Assembly: GCA_010356995.1 (NCBI GenBank)
Contig: ML996687.1
Coordinates: 1,769,148 to 1,833,147, forward strand
DNA: 64,000 bases
Source of the DNA: Trichodelitschia bisporula
Taxonomy: Eukaryota; Ascomycota; Dothideomycetes; Phaeotrichales; Phaeotrichaceae
Direction of reading: 5' to 3'
The notes under the pieces: generated by a model
What the model saw: only the letters and a program-made list of their open reading frames with translations
The model's database searches: none
What the model was told of the DNA's origin: nothing
Program-made: the position numbers and the translations under genes
Shown: positions 32,783 to 44,315 of the stretch, piece by piece
Position numbering within the stretch: position 1 is the first letter of the stretch
Layout: each line of letters starts with the position of its first letter

Positions 32783-35604
32783 TCAGACCATGGGCCTTCC
32801 TTCTCCCCACCGCTCAAACGACTGGATGCGTTCCTGAACTTTATTTCCCGGCCTTTGAGGATGGAAAAACTCAGCAGGAGGAAGAGGCGTCGACTTCATG
32901 CCTGAACTCGCTGCATTGGCCGAGTCGTGTGCTGAAGTGGGGTTTCCATAAAAGTGCGTCGACTTCGGGCGAGGTAGCGAAGCCTGAGCCCTAGACCTCT
33001 CCGGTACCTGACTCGGCTCATAAAAGGTCCTGGGATTAGCCGCATCTGCGGACGCCCGCTCTCGGCTCTTCCATAGAGCTAATTTCGAAGCCGCCGCTGA
33101 ATCCATGCCCTTGGTAGGAGCTGCGCAAGCTTCGGAGGCACCCATTTGGTACGGGTGCCTGGGCACAGAAGTTGAGGATTTACGTGGTAGAGTTGAGAAC
33201 GTAATATCGTAGGGCGATGCTCCAAGAGACTTCGCTATATCTCCAAAGTCTGCAATTCTCATGGGAGCAGCCACTCCATCCATCGATGATACGGTGTTGC
33301 GAGGTGGAGAGGCCCACATGGATCGTGAACGGGAGTGCTGCACTCTACCAAAATACTTTCCCTGAGCTTTCGACTTGGAACTGGACTCCACTTCATGGAA
33401 GTATGTGGCTGGGATGCTTGTGGAGACCTTCCGACCCAGACTGTCCGAACTGCCTTTTGACGCCGACCCGGAGGTGTTTTCGTACGTGTGGGCCAGATGC
33501 TCCATGGACGGGTTTGCAGCAAGACGACTGGATAACCTGGAAAGGAGTGCCGGTGGTATGGTAGGAATGTGACTACCTTCCAGAGGCCTTTGATCTCGCA
33601 TGGTCGACGTAACTTGCACTGACATTGGTCGTCGTTTCTGAAGCTTCTTCTGTGCAAGGCTAGCCTTTTCCGTAGGTGAAGCGACTGTGGAGCTTTTGAC
33701 CGATGACATGACGGACATAGTGGGGGAAGCCGGGTCGTGGGATGGCGACTTGACAGATAGATCAGGGGAATTCAAGATGTCTTCCGACGGGCCGAGCTGC
33801 ATCTGTGCTGCAACATCTTCAGCAATAGCCAAGGACCGGACATGTGTGGTTCTGAGTTGCACAAATCCGGCGGAATCGGTGCTATAGCGAGAGTACTTTC
33901 TGACTTCGTCTTCCTCTACTGATTTTGTCTGCGACAAAGGAGTGCCGAAATTTACTGCAAAGTCGGAAGCATGGTCAGCCAACGATGAATAGCCAGAGTC
34001 GGATTTCGGTTGAACCGGACGCTTCCAGGAACCTTCGAAGGGGCCATGCAGTGGTGGATATGGCACTTCCTCGTCTCTTCCAACCAGAATCCCCAATGCG
34101 GCACTGCGCGAATATCCGACAGAGCCCACACCCTCATCTATTTCATCCCCGACCTCATACGAAAATGTTCGACGGAGATTCGGCATGCTTTGCCGATGGG
34201 TAGACGACTCGAATGGGCTCGAAGGAATTTCCGCCATGTATTGTGAAGCAAGAAAAGAGGCACTCAGGGGAGTATGTCGCGCAGCGATATGGGGCGATTC
34301 CGAATGAGCTTCGTGGGCCATGAAAGCCTTGATATGATCAAAATTCTCTTCAATCGGTGTGGATTCTGAGCTCAAGTCATAGCCAGAATCGCGCGAAAGT
34401 ATGGACTCGGTATCCAGCCGCAACTGACGCCTCAGAGGGCTGCCAGACCTCGCCCGAGAGCCTTGGCCCCCAGGGCTGCGTGGCAAGGGCGGTACCGGAA
34501 ACGGAAGCCCAACCTGCGGTGAAGAATAAGGGGTGGCCGATACGACAGCACCTCTTTCTGTGTTGCGTGGAGACCGTGTATCCAGTGTGAAATAGTCGCC
34601 ATCGCTGTGCAGGTCGGCTTTAGAAGGCTTCGGTGTCGCAGCCCGAGAAATCACGCTCAAAGTTGGTGAAGCCGGGCCATTAGTTACGATCAACGACCCA
34701 ATCTTTAGGGGACCAAGGTGTGAGTACTCCATGTCACCTGGAGTTTCAGCACGCGGAGCAGATTCGGATTCGCCATCAAGGCGGATGAGTTTGGTAAGAG
34801 GCGATGCGCATATCATCTCAGGCTTCCAGGCGCTCTGGGATGCTGAAGGACCATGGAACACTTGAGAAGGAGTCTGCGATGACCGGTTTGGTCCGGTCCG
34901 TCGGGACGCGATTCCAGGCATCGCGAGAGACGTACGGCGAATGACGGCGGCAGTGGCCAGCGTACTTTCAACGCTAGCATGAGTACGGGACGTGGCCTGC
35001 TCAGGGAAGCCCTCGGGAAGCAGCGCGGTATCTGTCATATGTTAATCACGATAGTCTTCAAAATCTTGGCGAGGTACTTACGTAGTGCCGCTAGATCGTC
35101 CGGGGTGGCAGTCTTTCGAAGCTCGGCGAGGATGGCTACTGCAGTTTCCAGGGTAACCGCACGATTTTCCGACTCAAGCGCCGATCGTGAACGATCAGCT
35201 AAGCCGGTGCGCGACGAGGCGGCACGGAGCAGATGAGTTCCCACGGAGCCCTTTGTTGAAAGTCGGCGCGCAATATGCGAAGCCAACTCCCCATAAGTCT
35301 GGTCGTCCTCGCTTGCCGTGGAGCCGGTACTTAGCGACAGTCGTTGTGAGCGCACCGGGCTAACGTGATCGATGTTTCCCTGGTCAATAGTTGAAGAACT
35401 CGACCCAGCCTCATAGGAACTGCCGATTCCTGCAGGATTGGGCTTCGAGGGGGATTGGTATGTCCCATCCTTCGACCATCGGCTGCAGCTACCGTGTCCA
35501 TCATCCAGACTCGAAACGGTACTGTGGGAGCTTCGGGCAAAGGTTTTCGGCTTTGAGAGCTTCGTACGCTCTCGCGGGTCCGGATGAGACTGAGAGTTAC
35601 CCAT
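32783..35604 (-). CDS. Predicted N-myristoylated, intrinsically disordered protein
   Basis: Exons 35604-35082 and 35031-32783, 923 aa; the 50-nt intron (GTAAGT...TGACAG) joins DDLAAL to HTALLPEGF. The start MGNSQSHP fits the N-myristoylation consensus (Gly2, Ser6). One predicted folded region (about residues 105-185, YGELASHIARRLS...ETAVAILAELRKTATPDDLAAL) is helical. The remaining ~740 residues are Ser/Thr/Pro-rich with many SP and RRxS sites, suggestive of kinase targets. I do not recognise the family. Myristoylation plus a long phosphorylatable tail suggests a plasma-membrane or endomembrane signalling scaffold (inference). It is divergent from TRM112. Confidence 0.8.
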
Positions 35605-36214
35605 GGTAATAGCAGGTCTCTGTTATACGCATGAAAGTTGATATGTTGAAGAGGATAGCGAGATCAATCACCAGGTCTTAGCGCTGAGGAAAGGCCGTCC
35701 GCATGGGAACCATGCTCGTACAGTAAAGTGTATGAGATGGATAGGAGAAAGTGATGAGCAAGGGGAGGGGTAGGTGGGATGAAAAGACGGGGAATTGAGG
35801 GGGAATTGAGGGGGGAGGTCAAGGTCAAGACGTATGTTTTCTAGGATGGCCCAGGTGCCGTTTGAGGTGTAAACAAGGAACCTGGAAGGCGCCAGGCTGC
35901 GTGGCGGTGGCTTGTGGCTTAACCGCTGCGGTTGTGGCTATGACGGAGATTTTTCTCCAATGATTGGTGGAATCTGTCCCCACAAAACCGTTTTCGGCCG
36001 TGAGTTGTGGATCAAGGAATCTTATCGGCGCGGATCATCCTACATTCCCTCATCCAACAATTTTCTGACCCACCCCCCCAGATAGCACAACGCGTCGCGA
36101 TACTGTACAGCGCAGCTCTTCAAATTCTGTCACCAGTGCCCCTTCGCCTGAGCGCGACTGCACTTAGCACCACCTCCCACTGCGTCACGATCGGCCACGG
36201 ATCATACTGCGACA
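35605..36214. promoter_or_regulatory. Divergent promoter region, myristoylated protein and trm112
   Basis: 610 bp. A short G/A repeat (GGGAATTGAGG twice) lies near 35790. No gene seen. Confidence 0.45.
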
Positions 36215-36658
36215 ATGAAGCTCCTAACCCTTAATTTCCTCACCTGCGCCCGGAAAGCCTGTAAACCACTCCCAACGTCGTTTCCCCTCCACCCCGCAGA
36301 CGCCACACTCGCCACCACAGAAACCGCCTTCAGCCCCGCCTTCCTGCGCAACATCCTCCCGCGACTGGACTGGCCCGCTCTCAAGGGACTATGCGACGAG
36401 CTCGGGTTGCCAGGAGTCGGGGACGAGGCGCCGGGGCCCGAGGCACTGTTCGAGGACGGTGAGCTGCCGGAAAGCGATGAGGATATTGTTGGAGAAATCG
36501 AGGCGGGCAAGCGGCCCACGAAGTTGGCACACGATCTGCATCAGCTGCTTGTGGAAACGGTGATGCTGGAGGGGAAGCTCGTGTGTGCGAGTTGTGGGCA
36601 TGAATACGCGGTCAAGGAAGGGATTGCGAACTTCCTGTTGCCAAGCCATTTGGTGTGA
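36215..36658 (+). CDS. trm112: Multifunctional methyltransferase subunit TRM112
   Basis: Single exon, 147 aa. It opens MKLLTLNFLTCARKAC, giving the first zinc cysteine pair, and the second pair is in KLVCASCGHEYAVKEGIANFLLPSHLV, which closes the protein as in yeast (ending LLPPHLV). A helical insert between (RNILPRLDWPALKGLCDELG, then an acidic loop) is slightly longer than in yeast. Role: obligate partner that stabilises and activates several methyltransferases acting on tRNA (Trm9, Trm11), rRNA (Bud23) and eRF1 (Mtq2) in cytosol and nucleus. Confidence 0.95.
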   Translation: MKLLTLNFLTCARKACKPLPTSFPLHPADATLATTETAFSPAFLRNILPRLDWPALKGLCDELGLPGVGDEAPGPEALFEDGELPESDEDIVGEIEAGKRPTKLAHDLHQLLVETVMLEGKLVCASCGHEYAVKEGIANFLLPSHLV

Positions 36659-37311
36659 GGCACTGGAATGGCAAGCCGAATACTTTGATGGGAAGAGATA
36701 GACGGGTCACTATCGAAGAAGTGGACGAGGTCGGCACGTTTGGCAGAAGGGATCTTGGTCCTTCTGTTCTGTGGGATTGCGTACTCGACCTGGCCTCCTA
36801 TCCATTGTGGAGGAAGGCACTTGATGAAAAAGACACTCGAATAATGACGGGGGAAGACATGTTGTGTACCGAGACGACTAGCGGCTACATATACATGTAG
36901 GCTAGGACGTGTGGCGTACGGTGGTGTTTGGTCTCGCTCGGGCAGCCTCGAGGCTGAAGATCAAGCATGGACAAGCGAATTTCGGAACGAAGTTCAACCT
37001 CGAATCCAAATTCAAACCGAACAGATCTCGTGAAACGAGTGCTCCAAAAAGTCAAGAACCACTACTAAATATACAGGTGCAAGATGATGTACTGTCCCAT
37101 GACGGGTAACACCCCAACCGAAATCGTCAGGGCGGTAATACCGAGGTCGTCTACGGGACCCCGTATTTCGTCCAACGACGACCGATACCGAAGGCAACGC
37201 TCCAAACGCATTACCATATATATATCATCTCTCCGCCCTCCAACAAGCTCTCCATCACCAATCTCTCACCAACCGTCCCCCAACTCCGATATCCTCGCCT
37301 CCATCATACAT
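36659..37311. other. Convergent intergenic region between trm112 and the CFEM gene
   Basis: 653 bp with weak ORFs but no recognisable protein. A TATATATATC run at about 37217 lies in the CFEM 3' flank. Confidence 0.45.
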
Positions 37312-37904
37312 TCACAAAACGACGGCCAACAAGCCCACAGCAGCAGCCACTCCTAGGCCAACACCTTCTACCGCAGCCGCATTTTTGGTTGCCGCCGCCG
37401 CCGTCCCGCTCGCCGCACTGCTGACCTTCGGTGTAGTGGTTGCAACTGTGGCATTGGAGCCCGCACCCGAGGGCGAGGAAGTCGGGCCGGCGTCGGCGCT
37501 GGAGCAGCCTGCGGCTGAAGGGAGGGCGACACCGGCGGGCGCGCAGATGTCATGAGCGAACTGGATGGTCTCTGTGGGGGCGAGGGATTAGAGGCTGGTC
37601 AAAAACGAAACAGGGAGATAGAGGACGATGAAAGACTCACTCTTCTGATCGTCTTCCGAACAAGCCTTAGACACGCAGCATGAAAGCGTGTTGATCCAGT
37701 CCTTCGACGCGCATATGCAGTTGACGTTGATGTTGGAGCAGCCCGTAGTTGTGAGCCCAGTTCCGACGCAGGAGGTCTACGGGATTAGCGGCACCGAGTG
37801 TACAAAGGAGCGACACATACAGCGCATTTGGGCAGCTGACTCAAGTCCGGAGTTTGCGCGATGACGGACGCGGCGAGCGCGGCAATGAGGAAGGCGGCGC
37901 GCAT
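37312..37904 (-). CDS. GPI-anchored CFEM-domain protein
   Basis: Exons 37904-37821, 37776-37641 and 37571-37312, 159 aa. The introns are 44 and 69 nt, GT...AG, both keeping frame. Residues 1-16 (MRAAFLIAALAASVIA) are a signal peptide. The CFEM domain spans ~27-83 with cysteines at 27, 31, 41, 48, 50, 61, 62, 67 and 83, one more than the canonical eight because of an adjacent CC pair. A Ser/Thr/Ala-rich stalk and a C-terminal hydrophobic segment (GVGLGVAAAVGLLAVVL) after TKNAAA fit a GPI signal. Family knowledge: CFEM proteins sit in the wall or membrane; some bind haem, others act in adhesion or virulence. Haem binding cannot be assigned. Confidence 0.88.
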
Positions 37905-40900
37905 TGTTGGTGTTGTGAAAGGGGTTGAGACTGGCAGTCGGAAGGCGGTCGAAGATGGAATGTGTTATTGCGTCCAAGTGAGGGGAAAGGGTGGATGCGG
38001 ATGGATGAGGAACGTCTGGATGGGGAACTGGCTAATATGTGCAGAGTGCGAGAGATGATTGTCAAGAAGGTACGGGCTCGAGCTGAAATGCCCTTGGCCC
38101 TCTTGTTGGAGGGGCGCCCCATGGGGGCGGCATTTCCCGCTCTGGGGATTCAGTCCTGATGCGGTGTAGCGTGACAGGCTGGTGGGCGGGCGCGATGGTT
38201 AGGGTTGCCGAGGTGGAGCGGGTTCCTTGCTTGAGCTTGGCATCAGAGAAGGATTTCTAGGCTAAGGGGCTTTGTCTTTGTCGGTTAATATATCGCGATG
38301 ATGGGACATTTCGAACTGTAGATCCAGAGGCCTGGTTCCTTTGGCTAGAAATGAGGGGTCGGCGTCGCCTTTAGGCGGAAGCTCTCAGTTAGTGATATTT
38401 AACTATCATTACCGTAAGTCTACAACTTCACCATGGGAAGTTGGCTACAATGGGCGGGACGTGGACCGACTACGATATACCACCCCGCAACGTATCTGGT
38501 TATCCAGAGTAGATTTACGGACGACGGGGTTGACGAGTATGCCAGATGGGCGATGGCTCAGCGTTCCAGAGTGAACTAGAGGATATATATACGGACAACG
38601 ACGAAAACTCCGCGAAGAGGGCCGGTCAGAGTAGCAATGCCTGGTAGTAGAAACGGATCAACGCTCTGGTGTAAGCAGACTTCAAGCGCAGAACCCGAGG
38701 CAATGGATCAGGATTGAGAGCATCTGTTTATAGTGACAAAGGTGCTCTTGGTGAAGAACGACACACTGCCTGGGGGTGTTTACACAGTCAGTCCGGCTTA
38801 CGTTTTGTCTTCGCTTCGCAAGGTCCTCATTCAGTAGACACTGCGTCGAACTGCGGAATATCGTGAGATCTAGAACAATGATCCGGTAGTACCCGCTGGG
38901 TAGGCGTAAGCCAGATCCAAGGCTCACACTTTCCCATTGATGCTGAGCCCCATGGACCGTAAGCTGCGGAAACCCCGTCTAATAAACGGCGACGGCGGCG
39001 AATAGTCGCATCATACATACCACAGTACTGTGATACGGCCGCAGCGTACAGCATCCTTACGGCGCATCCCGAGAGAATCGCGCAGATCGACGGTTGAAGG
39101 CCTCAATTCACGATAAAGACGGAAGAAGTACGGAGCTGGCAAGATTAGCCATCCAACCAGACCCAACGCTCTATAAAGAGAGGACTGGCCGAATAGTAGG
39201 CAATTTCGCCCTCTCAGTGCAAATTGACGGCTAGTTTCGAGTGCTCGCTTCGGCTCACTTATTGGCGATTTTCGCCCTGGGGATCTGATCAGCAAAGAGC
39301 GACGCGCAAGGTAACTGCGAGGCGAATCTATGCCATCTCGTTGGGCTGCGGTGGCCGCGGTGGAGGCTGCGCGCGTGCTGTTGGGTGTCGTCGCAAGCAG
39401 CGATGAAGCGCGCGGCGTGGCCGTCGGCGATGATCATTAATCGCGCAGCCATGCGATAATCTGACCCAGCAGAAGATGCGGGCGTCAAGGACTCATCCGT
39501 CAAGATTTGGGCAGTCTGCACTTTAACAGTTTGACAGGTTGAAGCGGACAGAGCCAGGGAACAACTTTGCTCTCTAGCCAAGGATGGGCTCGCAAATCCG
39601 GTTTGGCGTCGTAGCCTCAGCGAGGCTGTCGTGCTGCGCCTCACCATCCAGTTGATTAATTATTCGCCTCTGACTCACGAGCCATAATTCAGAGTGAGAA
39701 AAAGGGAAAGGGGTGGGGAGCTTGGTAGACAAGGCATTATTTCTCCACCCCTCCTCACCGTCTTCTACCCTCACCGATTCAAACTGGTGAAGCGTGCGAC
39801 GGAGTACCATCTATCCCGTATCCCCAAGCCCCTGGTACATCCTGGTGGATGACCACAGAGCCGCAGACTGGGGCTTTGCCCCCCCCCCACCACCGACCGC
39901 CCCGTGGCCGCCATGAGTCGTGACTCTCCATCGTCATATCTCGGTCAGGACTCAGGAATGAGGCATCGGGCTCGGGGGGGCGTGCGTGGGGGTAGCGGAG
40001 CTGAAGATGCTAGCAGACGTGAAGCGGCATTGGGCGGTTACGAGCCGTATTCGAAGCGGTACCGAATGCTCGGCCGCCATCCTCGCCAGCTTTCGGCAAT
40101 TGTGTCGCGGCGGTGGAGCAATAATTGGGGTCGGACTGGGAGGGAGTTCTCGTCACTCGGCGGCCTCACGGCCTCGTGGCCAAATGGTAAAACGTAGAGC
40201 ATCGAGAGACGACAGCACATCGGCACTTTGGGCATGTTAAATCCCAACATCGGCCTCGCTGTTGGCCCAAGGAGTCGTCTCCTGGGTGCCGACGGGCAGG
40301 CACTGAGAATCGCACAGCCGCTGGGGCGCTCGATCGGGGCGTGAGGCGTGATGAGGCGCAGGCGCAGGCGCGAGGAGCATATTGAGGCCTGAGGGGAAAG
40401 AGTTCGAGTGGTGGGGGTTTGGAAGGGGCCGATGTTGTTTCTTGACGTGAAGGGCGTGCTGCGGAGGGCGTCTGGTTGTGGGGCGCGATTGAGCGTTGAG
40501 TGCGACTTGCTTTCTCGTGCCCACAACCCTCACACACACCCCAATGTTCCACCCCCGCGCATGCAATGAGTGTCAGCCCTGTCTGACGCAAAGCTGATCC
40601 AGGGGAAAATTGGCTAGGGTGGGGCCGACCAGTCGGGCAACGTGGAACGCACATTTGTTATCCCACGGATGTACGATGAGGATGCACAGCTCATGGCAGC
40701 GGCTGATGCACGCAACACGCAGCTTGCATCGTCAAAGCATGTCGTGGAGCCAGCCGTTTGACGCATCATTATGTCCGCTCCCGCTCCCCGCAGTATTCTG
40801 TGGTTGTGTTCCCGGTTCACCATGTTCCGGAGATGCGCGGTGAGAAAAGAAGAGGATTTTCCTAATAGGCACCAGCAAGCGTCGTACTGGAAACCTCAAT

Positions 40901-41651
40901 TAGGACCATTCCGACGCACTTTCGAGCGGTTCACTTTCTTTCGCCGCCCTTCCATCAGCCCGTATCAAGTATTCGTCAATGGACTCCATCAGCGTGACCG
41001 AGCACAACTGGAGCCTCCGCATCGGCCGACAAATCCATGCAAGAGTCACACTCGCAGCATGTTGTCGGCGAGCCCTCTTTCGGGAGCTTCCCCAGCAAGG
41101 CAAGGCAGCAATCCGCCCAAAAACATGGCCCTGAAAGGCGGGCGTGAGGCTTGTCCGGCGGCTGTTTGAACGTACTTGTCTGCATTTTCCGCCCATTTAC
41201 ACGCACGCAGGCTGTGCTAAAACGATGGGAGCGGCCAGGCATCTACAGCAGTACGCCATTCTAGGCACGGTGTAGAGCTTCAAGGGATCGCTGGGCAGTG
41301 CCCCAGGTGCTAACACTCCCCCGTTGTGACAGAGGCCGCCGGTATACTTCTAATTCGTGTTTAAATATCTGGAGGCCTGGGGCTCATTCCAGATGACCAT
41401 TCTTGCAGTTCGCATCCATCCCTCAATCCTAAAGCCAGTCATCGCCTTAAAGATATAAAAGCTTCTGAGCTGCCTCTCCGCCTGGCGACATTCGCCATCC
41501 AACAATCAACATTCAAACAGCCTTCTCCCAGAGACCTAAACCATCATCCGAAAGATATATAAGTCACCAGGCCTCCAGCCTCGTCCCATCTTCTTGCCTC
41601 ATCAACACCGGCACTCAAACTCTCCATCTCAAACCTCACATCGTCAACAAC
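37905..41651. other. Gene-poor region of about 3.7 kb
   Basis: Includes the CFEM promoter (37905 onward) and the promoter of the 41652 gene, with TATAAAA at about 41454 and TATATAAG near 41555. A poly-C run lies near 39880. Short open frames occur on both strands, but none has a recognisable domain or a full set of splice signals. No tRNA, transposon ends or long repeats seen. It may hold non-coding RNA that cannot be read from sequence alone. Confidence 0.5.
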
Positions 41652-42035
41652 ATGACTCTCCAACTCACACTCGCCTTCCGCCCCGCACCCATGCGGAACA
41701 TGAAGATTGCCGGAGACGACCAGCCCGTCGAGCCCGGAGGCAAGCGCATGCCTCCTCGGCCGCACCGGCGACGCATGCCGTCGGACTACGACGATGACGA
41801 CGAGCAGCCACGCGAAGGTGGTGGTGAGTTTACTTCATGTTCCTGAATTAATGATGATGCAGCCTGCTAACATCCTAATCAGGCCGGTAACGTGACGCAC
41901 CTAGCGACCTCGGCACCATTCCTCGATTTGATTCGTCCTTTTCTTGTTGCTGCGCTGCTTGCTCTCTTGCTTTGGCTTGCTTCACCGGTCGGACTGCACA
42001 TCGATTACCTCCTGTATTTTCCACATCTTGCATGA
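41652..42035 (+). CDS. Putative small protein gene with alternative 3' splice sites
   Basis: Exon 1 is 41652-41823, encoding MTLQLTLAFRPAPMRNMKIA and on through a basic and then acidic stretch (RMPPRPHRRRMPSDYDDDDEQPREGG). The donor is GTGAGT at 41824. The best acceptor by consensus is TAATCAG at 41882, with a CTAAC branch 14 bases earlier; it ends the protein after two codons (59 aa, stop at 41890). A second acceptor, CACCTAG at 41904, keeps frame to 42035 and adds APFLDLIRPFLVAALLALLL and more, a hydrophobic C-terminus (100 aa). TATA boxes and a CAATCAACATTC leader precede the start. No family recognised; expression is inferred only. Confidence 0.5.
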
Positions 42036-43927
42036 ATAGCGGGCGTTTCGTGGGATTGGCATGACTGCACGTTCATGGCGGACTCATGACTGGAATTTTG
42101 TTTTTGGGGTTCGAAGCCAGCTCAAGGCAACGATCTGTGACGACAGGACACGGGCTTCCAAGCAGTGCCTTACGTGGTCCAGAATTGAGGCGGACGGCAG
42201 GCAACGAGGCGTTTTCGGGTCATCCTTCATCCTTTTGCTCCCTGCGTTCGTCTTTTACTTTGTCCGATTGACTGTTCTCTTTCTGCAAGGCTTACGTCGG
42301 CGCATTCGGTGGGATTTACACTCTGCACGGGTTGTACGGGTTCGATGGGAATAGAATCGTCACCCCCCGGCGGGGTGGCCGCAAGAGGAGGCCGCAGGGC
42401 AACCACATTTTCCTTGGTTTTCTTTCCTCGTCTTCTTATCACTCTCGAGCCAGGTTGGGTTTCGATGGAGGCGGTTGTACTTTTATTCTGGGTGTTTGTG
42501 TGTACGACAGACTACGCATCTGCGGAATGTACGAGCTTTAGACGGGACCGTGGGGGCCAATATTTCGTATCCGAATAATGGATAGGCGTCGAGGGCGCGA
42601 GCCACTCTGCTGCGCCTCGTCTATATGTTTGCGATCACTTCCTCTCACTATCCTCATCGCTCTCTCTTTGGTTCCCTCTCAATCCCTTGCCCTTGCAGCG
42701 CGTCTGCTGCATGGTCACGCACTCCGACATGCCTGGGGAGGCCGCATTGCAAGCAAATTGCGGAAAGCAGCTAATGAAGGGAGTGACATGTCTCTATGTT
42801 CGCACCTGCGATTCTCTCGTCGGACATGGAACGACTACTACGTACTCCGTAGCCCGCAGCAACGGGCCGTTGAGCCATTTCGGGCTTAGAGACTCTGACT
42901 TGTGATCCTCCAGCAGACCAGCTTGCTGGCACAATGGCTTCACCTAGTCAATGGACGCGGGTAGGGCATGCACCGGTGCGGATAGCCATGCAACCGCCGG
43001 TATGGAGGCTCTTAGCGACCTTTGCTGGTTGCACCCATTGACCAGTTTTTCGAACTATAGTGGGTCGGACTTTACGAGTACCTGAATGCGTGGTATTGGG
43101 AACTTATCATCGAGCGCACCGCTGCTGGGCGGTCACTGTCACCGCCGGCAAGCAACTGCAAGCGTCACGTATCATCCACGGCAACGCACGCCATCTTCCA
43201 AAACGAGCGATCTGTCCGAGTTTCCCATGCCATCTTTCGCAGCTATCTGCATCTTCGGCTTGCGGGCCGAGCGGCGACCCGGACACCAGATGTTGGGGGG
43301 CGCGCGGTGAAGCGGGAACCCATTGCGTAATGGCAAGCATCAAGCGCGCCCAGAGTGCCCAACGAAGAGGGGCATTTGCGGGGAAGGGCAATTTGCAATG
43401 GCCCAAAGGACAGCAAAACTTCCGGAGCAATTGAGGCCCTGAGGAGCTCGCAAAGCGCAAAGAGGACAAAAAAGAAAAGCAACCGAGGGCGAATGGCGCA
43501 ACTGCTTAAGCAACTGTAACTAAGCAGACCGGCGCGAGCTACCAAGAGCGACGACGATTAGAGCAGAGCCGAGACTGCTCAGCTGCCTCTTCTCGCGTCG
43601 TCCAAGACTCTTTGCCCGACGAGACTGCCGCGCTCGTGCTTAAAAAAAACCTGCCACTGGTCATCCGTCGCTCGTCACTTTGATCCTCTACCCCCCTTCC
43701 TTCCTGGCATCCCTCCTTCAGGCCTTCCCCACCATTGTTCCAACCACTATTTAGGTCGCGTCGTGGCCGTCTTGGTTTCGGGATCGATCAACTGTCTCGT
43801 GGGTTCCCAACTTAAGTCCTGCCCTCTTGAGTTTGTCTCGCCGCCGCATATCTCGTTCCCCACCATTGCTCGGCATCAAGTTCTTCCCCGCCATCACACA
43901 TCTTCAACCCCTCCACCACACATCACA
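42036..43927. other. Gene-poor region with DUF3602 promoter
   Basis: About 1.9 kb. A weak plus-strand frame (42332-42541) reads through C-rich sequence and lacks a domain. The last 250 bases, rich in CCACC and CATCAC, are the DUF3602 leader. No other element seen. Confidence 0.45.
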
Positions 43928-44315
43928 ATGACCTCTCCTCAACCCACTCAAGTATCGACGGGCCGCGGTGGCGCAGGTATGTCCCTTCCCTTCTGATCTT
44001 GTCAACTCACTAACCATCCCAGGCAACATCGGCCGCGATGAGCGTCCTAAGTCTGAAGTCGTCGATCTGGCAACGCCGACCATCAAGGCCAACCTCTACA
44101 CCACGGGCCGTGGTGGTACCGGCAATATGGCACGTAATGATCCCGCGCACCCGGAGATCGCACGTTTGGCGCAGGATGTAGAGGCGCCGGTTGTGCAGCG
44201 CGAGAACGAGACGGCGGTGCACTACGGTCGCGGAGGTGCAGCGAATATTGCGCGGGTTGAGGAGCCGACCAAGGAGAAGAAGGGATTGTTGGAGCGGATC
44301 GGCGTGAAGAAGTGA
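43928..44315 (+). CDS. DUF3602 family protein (GRGG-repeat, fungal)
   Basis: Exons 43928-43976 and 44023-44315, 113 aa. The 46-nt intron has GTATGT, a CTAAC branch and CCCAG; it interrupts the first repeat (STGRGGAG|NIGRDE). The repeat recurs as TTGRGGTGNMAR and HYGRGGAANIAR, the hallmark of DUF3602. The rest is hydrophilic and ends in a basic helix (KEKKGLLERIGVKK). The family is fungal, and its molecular role is unknown to me. The long AT-poor leader and compact gene are typical of strongly expressed small fungal proteins. Confidence 0.88.

Noticed and set aside
38433-38579. 48-aa ORF with good start context (MGSWLQWAGRG...)
   Set aside because: No homology recognised, no leader or promoter signal beyond the ATG context, and no clear intron; left as noise in the gene-poor block.
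40166-40230. tRNA-like D-arm text (GTGGCCAAATGGTAAAACG)
   Set aside because: No T arm (GGTTCGA) or matching acceptor stem follows.
42100-42125. B-box-like GGTTCGAAGCC
   Set aside because: No A box and no cloverleaf can be drawn around it.
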